In this document: positions 29,734-39,108 of the stretch, in pieces
Layout of the letters: every line of letters starts with the position of its first letter
Numbering within the stretch: position 1 is the first letter of the stretch
DNA from: Leifsonia sp. CL147
Lineage (GTDB): Bacteria; Actinomycetota; Actinomycetes; Actinomycetales; Microbacteriaceae
Length of the DNA: 64,000 bases
Direction: 5' to 3'
Assembly (NCBI RefSeq): GCF_900114565.1
Contig: NZ_FOTM01000008.1
Coordinates: 84,442-148,441, forward strand
Position numbers and translations under genes: made by a program
The notes under the pieces: generated by a model
The model's input: only the letters and a program-made list of their open reading frames with translations
Database searches by the model: none
What the model was told of the DNA's origin: nothing

Positions 29734-30309
29734 GCGCCCCGGTGCAGCCTCCACGTAGGCCCCGAGCACGCAAGTGGTTGATCGCCCTTGCGGTCCTTGT
29801 CGTTGCGGCGGCAACCGTTGCGGTTGTTGTCATTGCGAATATTCCGGAGAATCCGCCCCCGATGCCGCCCGGTACGAACCTGGTGCTGACGACGCGGGGC
29901 ACCGGCCCAGGAGCGCCGGTGCCAGATCTCCCCTCCAGACAAACGAGTGCTGGCCGCAACTGGCGCAAACGGGTGCACCGTGAGTTTTATCACCGGCGTG
30001 GCTGGGATTACCGCCGATTCGGTTTCCGTCTTGATCAGGCAAGGGGCGTGGAATGCGCCGGGCGACGAGGAGACTCCGTTGCGGGTGTCGGGCCCGAATC
30101 AGAACACGTGGGGTGAACAGTACGTATTGAAGGGGGCGAAAGTGGGTCATACGTATCGTCATGGACCGGTCGTGATCCGAGTGCTCGGGACGTGGCAGTC
30201 GTCGAAGTCCGCGGACGACAAGCGTGGGTACCTGCATGTCTCGTTCGACGAGAGCGAGATCGTCTGCCCGCCGCTGCCTGCGGAAACGGTCGAGGTCGCG
30301 GGGCAATGA
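29730..30309 (+). pseudogene. Immunity protein 3, frameshifted
   Basis: The first frame (ATG 29730, MSAPVQPPRRPRARKW) encodes the membrane helix and stalk up to about 29929. The family sequence then continues one base later (LAATGANGCTVS... to VEVAGQ) and ends at 30309. Removing one C from the CCCC run at 29930-29933 restores a 192-residue protein that aligns with copies 1 and 2, including both conserved cysteines. The cause is a one-base insertion or a sequencing error in a homopolymer. The ATG overlaps the stop of the preceding fusion gene. Confidence 0.75.
30136..30309 (+). repeat. Immunity 3'-end repeat, copy 3
   Basis: A 174-base segment nearly identical to copies 1 and 2; one codon differs so that DEGE becomes DESE. 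Confidence 0.9.
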
Positions 30310-30365
30310 GCAGGCCGATCCAACGCGGAGCACTGAGCGGACCGGTGCGAGTTCCCGGCGCTTAG
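30306..30365 (+). pseudogene. Immunity N-terminal stub closing the array
   Basis: Twenty codons starting MSRPIQR, the same start as at 28441 and 29377, then diverging and stopping. It marks the right edge of the array, against the end of the minus-strand DUF3093 gene. Confidence 0.55.
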
Positions 30366-30820
30366 GCAGCACCCGAAGAACTGAGGCGAGCCTCTTCGAG
30401 AACCCGGACCAGCTGGTCCGGGTTTCTTGTCGAGAGGAGCCAGTACGGTGTCGGGTCGTCGAGATCGGCCAGCGGCACCTTCACCACGGGCTTGATCCAG
30501 CCGCGGATGAGCAGCCAGGCCCGCGCATCCAGCAGGCGGCCGCGCTGCTGGGTCGCCTCCTCCCCCCGGTAGGCGGCCGGCGCACCGGTGAGGCCGAGGG
30601 GGATGCGCGCATTCCCCGCGACGAGCTCCTCCTTCGTGACCCGGATGACCGGCGTGGTCGCGACCAGGAAGATCGCCCAGGCCACGTAGATGACGATGGC
30701 GAGCACCACCCCCACCGCGAAGTTGATCGGCGCGAAGACGAGCATGACGGCGGGGATGACGAGCAGGGTCGAGATGAACAGCCAGGGCGTCGCCCACAGT
30801 CGTTCTCGGTAGAGGTCCAT
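30362..30820 (-). CDS. DUF3093 family membrane protein
   Basis: The 152-residue product starts MDLYRERLWATPWLF and has two membrane helices (about 13-32 and 36-56). A soluble C-terminal part with PAAYRGEEATQQRGRLLDARAWLLIRGWIK follows. This matches the actinobacterial DUF3093 family, normally found next to DUF4193 and dut. Here the accessory locus has been inserted between DUF4193 and DUF3093. ATG 30820 has AGAGGTC just upstream; the frame remains open farther upstream without a better start. Function is unknown. It diverges from dut with only 39 bases between. Confidence 0.85.
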   Translation of the reverse strand: MDLYRERLWATPWLFISTLLVIPAVMLVFAPINFAVGVVLAIVIYVAWAIFLVATTPVIRVTKEELVAGNARIPLGLTGAPAAYRGEEATQQRGRLLDARAWLLIRGWIKPVVKVPLADLDDPTPYWLLSTRNPDQLVRVLEEARLSSSGAA

Positions 30821-30847
30821 GACCTCTATTCGATCAGACTTCTGCAC

Positions 30848-30853
30848 TAGCCT
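30848..30853 (+). promoter_or_regulatory. -10 box of the leaderless dut gene
   Basis: TAGCCT ends 6 bases before GTG 30860, in the short divergent gap with DUF3093. Confidence 0.45.
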
Positions 30854-30859
30854 CGACAC

Positions 30860-31318
30860 GTGACAGATACCGTCGACGTGCCGATCATCGCCGAGTTCCC
30901 TCCCGCCTACGCGCACCCCGGCGACGCCGGCGCCGATCTGTGCGCTGCGGAGGCGGTCACCCTGGGCCCCGGGGAGCGCTTCACGATGCCGACCGGAGTC
31001 TCCATCGCCCTGCCCGAGGGCTACGCCGGGTTCGTCGTGCCGCGCAGCGGCCTCGCCATGCGCCACGGCCTGACCATCGTCAACGCGCCCGGCACGGTGG
31101 ATGCGGGCTACCGCGGCGAGATCCGGGTCACCCTCCTGAATACGGACAGGTCGATGGCCTACGATATCGGGGTCGGCGACCGGATCGCCCAGCTGATCGT
31201 GATGCCGGTCACCCGGGCGAGGTTCATCCCCGTCGACACCCTCCCGGACAGCCACCGTGGCACCGCGGGCTTCGGCTCCTCCGGGTACACCGTGACCACG
31301 TCAGGAGAACACGCGTGA
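30860..31318 (+). CDS. dut: dUTP diphosphatase
   Basis: This trimeric dUTPase turns dUTP into dUMP and pyrophosphate, keeping uracil out of DNA. The 152-residue product has the conserved motifs in order: HPGDAGADLCA, VPRSGLAMRHG, GTVDAGYRGEIRV with the catalytic Asp and Tyr, GDRIAQLIV, and the C-terminal lid RGTAGFGSSG. GTG 30860 follows a -10 box directly, suggesting a leaderless transcript. The stop overlaps the GTG start of the DUF3710 gene, the usual actinobacterial operon order. Confidence 0.96.
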   Translation: MTDTVDVPIIAEFPPAYAHPGDAGADLCAAEAVTLGPGERFTMPTGVSIALPEGYAGFVVPRSGLAMRHGLTIVNAPGTVDAGYRGEIRVTLLNTDRSMAYDIGVGDRIAQLIVMPVTRARFIPVDTLPDSHRGTAGFGSSGYTVTTSGEHA

Positions 31319-32016
31319 CCGACAGCAGTACCCCCCGAGGCTCCGACGACGGCGCCGGGCTCGAGCAGCGGGGAGCGGAGGCTCCGGGTGCCGACGCGCT
31401 CGAGGGCGACGCCCTCGAATTCGAGAAGTCGGCGCCGGAGGACCGCGAGACCGAGGGCCCCCTCGATGAGAGCGAGGCCAATCCCGTCCGCCCGTATGTC
31501 GATCTCGGCGGCGTGAAGATCCTGCCGCGCGAGGGGCTCCACCTGCGACTGGAGGTCGAGGAGGAGTCGCAGCGCGTCGTCGCCGTCGGCCTCGACTACG
31601 CGGGCTCGACCCTTCAGGTGCAGCCGTTCGCCGCTCCGCGGTCCTCGGGTCTCTGGCACGAGATCCGCGCTCAGATCTCGGAGCAGGTGCAGCGCCAGGG
31701 CGGCCGGGTGACGGAGCGCGACGGTGCATTCGGGCCGGAGCTCGTGGCCGAGATCCCCGTCGCCGCCCCGCAGGGCGGCCCCGTCGAGACACGCGTGGCC
31801 CGGTTCGTCGGCGTGGACGGCCCGCGCTGGTTCCTCCGCGGAGTGATCGCCGGCGATGCGGCCGTGCAGCCCGAGGCCGCCGCGCTGGTCGAGGACCTCT
31901 TCCGCAGCATCGTCGTGGTGCGCGGCACGGTCCCGATGCCGCCGCGCGACCTCATCCCGCTCCGGATGCCCGCCGCGCCCGCCGGGGGCACCGAGAACGA
32001 CTACTCCTCTCTGTAA
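31315..32016 (+). CDS. DUF3710 family protein
   Basis: The 233-residue product has a disordered acidic N terminus (about 1-55) and then the DUF3710 core: VDLGGVKILPREGLHLRLEVEEES, VAVGLDYAGSTLQVQPFAAPRSSGLWHEIR and GVDGPRWFLRGVIAG. It has no membrane helix. GTG 31315 overlaps the dut stop, which fixes the start. Function is unknown; the dut-DUF3710-DUF3159 order is conserved among actinobacteria. Confidence 0.88.
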   Translation: MTDSSTPRGSDDGAGLEQRGAEAPGADALEGDALEFEKSAPEDRETEGPLDESEANPVRPYVDLGGVKILPREGLHLRLEVEEESQRVVAVGLDYAGSTLQVQPFAAPRSSGLWHEIRAQISEQVQRQGGRVTERDGAFGPELVAEIPVAAPQGGPVETRVARFVGVDGPRWFLRGVIAGDAAVQPEAAALVEDLFRSIVVVRGTVPMPPRDLIPLRMPAAPAGGTENDYSSL

Positions 32017-32019
32017 GGC

Positions 32020-32802
32020 ATGAGCATGACCGATCAGGACCGGCCGGACCGGGAAGCACAGAACCCGGAAACGCGGGCCCCGGAACCGCAGACCCCGGCC
32101 CTCGGCGACAGCATCGCCGCCGCGGCGCGCCGCTCCGGACTCGGGCAGCTGGCCGAGAGCGACGCCTCCACGGGGGCGGCGCTGCTGGGCGCCCTCGGAG
32201 GCTTCCGCGGGCTGTGCGAGACCATCCTGCCCGGCCTGGTGTTCCTCGTCCTCTTCACGTTCACCGAGAACGTCCCGGTCTCGATCATCTCGTCGGTGGC
32301 TGTCGCAGTCGTCTTCACCGTGCTGCGCATCGTCGGGAAGACCCCGGTCACGCAGGCCATGGCCGGCCTGATCGGTGTCGGGATCTCGGCGATCCTCGCG
32401 CTCATCACGGGCCGTGGAGAAGACAACTTCGTGTTCGGGATCTGGGTCAACATCGCGTTCGGAGCGGCGATCCTGATCTCCATGCTCGTGCGCTGGCCGC
32501 TCATCGGCCTGGTCGCCGGCTACCTCATGGGCGGCGGCGTGGCCTGGCGCCGCGACAAGCGGAAGTTCCGGGTCCTGCAGGCGGTGACGTTCCTCTGGCT
32601 CCTGCTCTTCGTCGTCCGGCTGCTCGTGGAGGTTCCCCTCTACCTGGCCCACACGGATGCGGCCACGAGCGCGCTCGCTTTCGCCCGGCTCCTCACCGGT
32701 GTTCCGCCCTACGCGCTGCTGCTGCTGGTGACGTGGTTCATCGTGAAGGGACAGTTCCCGCAGGTGCAGGACGAGCGCGCGCGGGGCGCCTCGGCCGGGT
32801 AG
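32020..32802 (+). CDS. DUF3159 family membrane protein
   Basis: The 260-residue product has a polar N terminus of about 60 residues and then about five or six membrane helices starting at TILPGLVFLVLFTF. A basic cytoplasmic loop (WRRDKRKFRVLQ) lies in the second half. This is the DUF3159 family, found next to dut/DUF3710. It starts 3 bases after DUF3710; ATG 32026 is an alternative start two codons on. Function is unknown. Confidence 0.86.
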   Translation: MSMTDQDRPDREAQNPETRAPEPQTPALGDSIAAAARRSGLGQLAESDASTGAALLGALGGFRGLCETILPGLVFLVLFTFTENVPVSIISSVAVAVVFTVLRIVGKTPVTQAMAGLIGVGISAILALITGRGEDNFVFGIWVNIAFGAAILISMLVRWPLIGLVAGYLMGGGVAWRRDKRKFRVLQAVTFLWLLLFVVRLLVEVPLYLAHTDAATSALAFARLLTGVPPYALLLLVTWFIVKGQFPQVQDERARGASAG

Positions 32803-32830
32803 AGCGCGCCACGAAGGACGAGGGGGACGG

Positions 32831-35206
32831 ATGCTGGACGCCGAGACGACCGAGGGGCTGAACGCCGCCCAGGTCGCGGAACGGGTGGCGGACGGCCGCG
32901 TCAACACGCAGACCCAGCCGAGCTCCCGTTCGGTGAGCGACATCCTCCGCGAGAACATCTTCACGCTGTTCAACGGCATCCTCACCGCCTGCTTCGTCGC
33001 CGTGCTGCTTCTCGGCGACCTGCGGGACGGCTTCTTCTTCGGGATCGTCGTCGTCAACGCCCTCATCGGCATCGTGCAGGAGTACCGCGCCAAGCGCGTG
33101 CTCGACCGCGCGGCGCTCCTCGCGGCGCCGCACAGCCGGGTGCGACGCGACGGGGAGGTCACGACCGTGGCGCTGGAGGACGTGGTCCTCGACGACCTGC
33201 TCGTGCTGCGTCCGGGCGATCAGATCCCGGCGGACGCGGTCGTCGTCGAGAGCACGGGTCTCTCGCTCGACGAGTCGATGCTGACGGGGGAGTCGGACCC
33301 GGTGTTCAAGGATGCCGAGGCCCCGCTCCTGTCCGGCTCCCACGTCGTCACCGGCACGGGGCTCGCCCTTGTGACGGCCGTCGGCGCCGACTCCTACGCG
33401 AGCTGGCTGACCAGGGAGATCCGCAAGCACTCGCTGGTGCGTTCCGAGCTGCGGGACGCGACCAACCGCATCCTGGTGTACCTCTCCTGGATCCTCGGGC
33501 CACTCATCCTGGTGACCCTGATCGGGCGGGTCCTCACGTACGGCGGCTTCGCGCACCTGTTCCGCGACGACCACTGGCGGCGCGCGCTGCTGGATGCGGT
33601 GGCCGCGGTCGTTGGCATGATCCCGGAAGGTCTCGTGCTCCTGACGAGCCTCGCATTCGGTGTGGCCGCCATCCAGCTGGCCGCCCGCAAGGTGCTGGTC
33701 CAGGAGCTGGCCGCGGTCGAGGTGCTCGCGCGCGTCGACGTGCTCTGCCTCGACAAGACGGGGACCCTGACGACGGGGGAGCTGTCGTTGCACGGCACCG
33801 AGCCCATCGGCGACGCGGTGGATGCGGAACTGGCCGAGACGGCGCTGGCCGCGTTCGGCTCGGATGAGGCGGGCAACGCGACCTCGGGGGTCCTGGGATC
33901 GCGGTACCGCAGCGACCGGTTCCGGGTCTCGCGGCGCATCCCGTTCAGCTCGGCGACGAAGTACAGCGCCGTGGTGATGACGGTGGACGGCCGGGAGTCG
34001 TCGTGGGCGCTGGGCGCGCCCGAGTTCGTGCTGGAGGAGCATCCCGGCGCGCTGGAGCGGGCGACCGCGCTCGCGGCGACCGGTTTGCGGACGCTGGCCC
34101 TGGCGCGGGCGATCGACCCGCTGCCCGAGGCGGTCCACGTACCTCTTGCCGGGACGCGGGTGGAGCCGGCCCTCCTCGTGCTGCTCGCCGAGACCCTGCG
34201 GCCCGAGGCCCGCGACACCCTCGCGTACTTCCGCGATCAGTCGGTCCGGGTGGTCGTCATGTCCGGCGACAACCCGGTCACGGTCGCCGCGATCGCCCGG
34301 GAGCTGCAGCTCGAGGGCGAGGCCGTGGACGCGTCCACCCTCACGAGCGACGAAGCGCTCTCCGACGCGCTGGAGACCGCGAGCGTGCTCGGCCGCGTCA
34401 GCCCGGACCAGAAACGCGCGGCGGTCCGGCTGCTCCAGGAGCGCGGCCGCACGGTCGCGATGACCGGCGACGGCGTCAACGATGCGATGGCGGTGAAGGA
34501 TGCGGACCTCGGCATCGCCATGGGGACCGGGACGGCCGCCACCAAGGCGGTCTCGCGGGTGGTGCTGCTGGACGATCGCTTCGACCGGCTGCCCGATGTG
34601 CTGGCGTTCGGCCGCCGGGTGATCGCCAACGTCGAGCGCGTCTCGAACATCTTCCTCGCGAAGACGACCTACGGCATCCTGCTGGCGCTGGTGAGCGCGT
34701 TCCTGCTGTGGCCCTTCCCCTTCCTTCCGCGGCAGCTGACGCTCGTCTCGTCGCTGGCCATCGGCATCCCGTCCTTCGTCCTCGCGCTGACGCCGAACAA
34801 GCGCATCTACACGCCCGGGGTGCTCGGCCGGGTGCTGCGGTACTCCGTGCCGACCGGACTGATCGCCGGCGTGACCGCGATCGTGACCTATGCGCCCCTG
34901 CACCGCAGCATCCCGCTCCACGAGGCGCGCAGCGTCACCACCGTCGCCCTGTTCTGCGTGTCGCTGTGGATCCTGTGCGTGCTGACTCGGCCGCTCACGG
35001 GAGTGCGGTGGCTGCTGCTCGCGGCGGTCGCGACGGCGTTCGTCCTGGTGTGCGTCATCCCGTTCACCTCGTCGTTCTTCGAGATGCACCTGCAGCTGGA
35101 CGGGTCGCTCGCCTGGGGCGTCGTCGTCGGCGCTGCCGGGGCCGCAGGAGTGGAGCTCTTCTACCGCTTCGCGAAGCGGCGCGCGCTGGTCTTCGATCGC
35201 GTCTGA
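32831..35206 (+). CDS. Cation-transporting P-type ATPase
   Basis: The 791-residue product is a HAD-type P-type ATPase. The actuator domain has SMLTGESDPVFKD; the phosphorylation site is D308 in CLDKTGTLTTGE. The nucleotide-binding domain follows, and the hinge reads MTGDGVNDAMAVKDADLGIAMG. Membrane helix 4 has VGMIPEGL, the Pro-Glu arrangement of cation pumps of the Ca/Mg/Mn type rather than the CPC of heavy-metal pumps. No N-terminal metal-binding domain is present. The substrate is unknown. It follows DUF3159 by 28 bases and may be transcribed with it. Confidence 0.9.
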   Translation: MLDAETTEGLNAAQVAERVADGRVNTQTQPSSRSVSDILRENIFTLFNGILTACFVAVLLLGDLRDGFFFGIVVVNALIGIVQEYRAKRVLDRAALLAAPHSRVRRDGEVTTVALEDVVLDDLLVLRPGDQIPADAVVVESTGLSLDESMLTGESDPVFKDAEAPLLSGSHVVTGTGLALVTAVGADSYASWLTREIRKHSLVRSELRDATNRILVYLSWILGPLILVTLIGRVLTYGGFAHLFRDDHWRRALLDAVAAVVGMIPEGLVLLTSLAFGVAAIQLAARKVLVQELAAVEVLARVDVLCLDKTGTLTTGELSLHGTEPIGDAVDAELAETALAAFGSDEAGNATSGVLGSRYRSDRFRVSRRIPFSSATKYSAVVMTVDGRESSWALGAPEFVLEEHPGALERATALAATGLRTLALARAIDPLPEAVHVPLAGTRVEPALLVLLAETLRPEARDTLAYFRDQSVRVVVMSGDNPVTVAAIARELQLEGEAVDASTLTSDEALSDALETASVLGRVSPDQKRAAVRLLQERGRTVAMTGDGVNDAMAVKDADLGIAMGTGTAATKAVSRVVLLDDRFDRLPDVLAFGRRVIANVERVSNIFLAKTTYGILLALVSAFLLWPFPFLPRQLTLVSSLAIGIPSFVLALTPNKRIYTPGVLGRVLRYSVPTGLIAGVTAIVTYAPLHRSIPLHEARSVTTVALFCVSLWILCVLTRPLTGVRWLLLAAVATAFVLVCVIPFTSSFFEMHLQLDGSLAWGVVVGAAGAAGVELFYRFAKRRALVFDRV

Positions 35207-35218
35207 TCGTGGTAGTTT

Positions 35219-35236
35219 TATCTCGACGTCAAGATA
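35219..35236 (+). promoter_or_regulatory. Operator-like palindrome upstream of acnA
   Basis: TATCTCGACGTCAAGATA is an 18-base inverted repeat with one mismatch per arm, about 110 bases before acnA. A TAGGGT box at 35256-35261 lies about 20 bases downstream, so the palindrome would cover the -35 region of that promoter. The binding protein is unknown. Confidence 0.5.
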
Positions 35237-35346
35237 GTTTCGTTCAGCGCGGGATTAGGGTTACCTTGCTGGAAAGGCACTTGGACGGACGACGAAGATG
35301 AACGAGGCGTGCGTGAACATCGCCTGCCGATGAAGGAGAGGGCACT

Positions 35347-38175
<2,829 letters not shown>

Positions 38176-38196
38176 GGATGGTTCCGAGCTAGGACG

Positions 38197-38234
38197 GAAA
38201 CCCCCGGTCATCCATACAGGATTCCGGGGGTTTC
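38197..38234 (+). terminator. Terminator after acnA
   Basis: An 11-bp perfect stem (38197-38207 and 38224-38234), G/C-rich with A/T ends and a 16-base loop, 22 bases after the acnA stop. It also covers the end of the convergent Abi gene. Confidence 0.8.
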
Positions 38235-38919
38235 AGTTCTTGCGCTCGAATTCCGGCCACTCCCGATAGAAGTCGTCGGCCGCCCCGGAGAACGGCTCGT
38301 GCTCGACGAACCACTTGCGCGCCGATCCGCTCACGCTGTGGAGCACGTCCCGCATGGCTCTGCGCTTGCCCCGGAGATCGAGGCCGAACACCGGCTCGTG
38401 GTGGGCGATCCGGTTTCGGAAGTCGTAGACGATGGCGAGAGACTGGGCGACCTGATCAGGACGGACCCCATGGCGGTTGGCGAACGAACGCTCCAGCGCA
38501 TCGTCCCACAGCTTCTGCTTCCCCTGGTGTCGTTGAGAGGGAAGCAGATAGCGCCAGGTACCCAGGGACAGCTGCGCCACCACATCATCGTGACCGATTG
38601 TCCTACGGCCTCCGACGGCCCGGCTGGCGTCCCGCCTGGCAGTCATCAATCGATCCGGAGTGATCACGGACAGCAGGAGGGGAGCGGCATCCAAAGCCCA
38701 GTCCGGTGTCCCGTGCGTCGTCTGATTCCACACGCGCAGCTCGCGATCGAGTGCGTTCCTCAGAATCACTTCGACGTAGTGGAGTGACGTGTAGGCGATC
38801 CCGCTGACGCGCGCGTTCGCCCGGTACAGCTCCAGTGCTCGGGACTCGTCATGCGCGCACGCGGCGAGATAGGTCGACATCCGGGGGCCGCTCAGGTACG
38901 GCAAGATGTCGACAGTCAT
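38233..38919 (-). CDS. Abi-like (AbiD/F) HEPN-type protein
   Basis: The 228-residue product resembles the Abi-like family linked to abortive phage infection. It starts TVDILPYLSGPRMSTYLAAC, contains VEVILRNALDRELRVW, and near the C terminus has VYDFRNRIAHHEPVFG. The RNRIAH stretch is an R-x4-H motif, the active-site signature of HEPN ribonucleases. It has no membrane segments. It stands alone in a core region between acnA and dxs, with its own promoter and terminators on both sides, typical of an acquired defence gene. ATG 38919 is just below a TTCGAC-17-TAATAC promoter. Confidence 0.8.
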   Translation of the reverse strand: MTVDILPYLSGPRMSTYLAACAHDESRALELYRANARVSGIAYTSLHYVEVILRNALDRELRVWNQTTHGTPDWALDAAPLLLSVITPDRLMTARRDASRAVGGRRTIGHDDVVAQLSLGTWRYLLPSQRHQGKQKLWDDALERSFANRHGVRPDQVAQSLAIVYDFRNRIAHHEPVFGLDLRGKRRAMRDVLHSVSGSARKWFVEHEPFSGAADDFYREWPEFERKN

Positions 38920-38928
38920 CCGATGATC

Positions 38929-38957
38929 GTATTAGGCTGTTCGGGAAGACGTCGAAC
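38929..38957 (-). promoter_or_regulatory. Promoter of the Abi-like gene
   Basis: On the minus strand TTCGAC (38952-38957) and TAATAC (38929-38934) are separated by 17 bases. The expected start of transcription is within a few bases of ATG 38919, so the leader is very short. Confidence 0.6.
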
Positions 38958-38981
38958 AGAAGCACCGACGTTTACGCTCTA

Positions 38982-39007
38982 AGCGGCCCGGGAAACCGGG
39001 CCGCTTT
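38982..39007 (+). terminator. Orphan hairpin with GAAA tetraloop before dxs
   Basis: A perfect 11-bp stem (38982-38992 and 38997-39007) closed by GAAA and followed by a T-containing stretch. No plus-strand gene ends here, as acnA already has its own terminator. Confidence 0.6.
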
Positions 39008-39095
39008 GCTTTGTCCTGTAGTCAGATGGTGAGGATTCCCGTCACGCTTGGCTCTGAATGAACGGTTCCGAGTCTCCTGGCGATTTCAGCGAGCC

Positions 39096-39101
39096 TAGAC
39101 T
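39096..39101 (+). promoter_or_regulatory. -10 box of the leaderless dxs gene
   Basis: TAGACT ends 7 bases before ATG 39109, which supports this start over the in-frame ATG at 39058. Confidence 0.45.
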
Positions 39102-39108
39102 CGAATCC

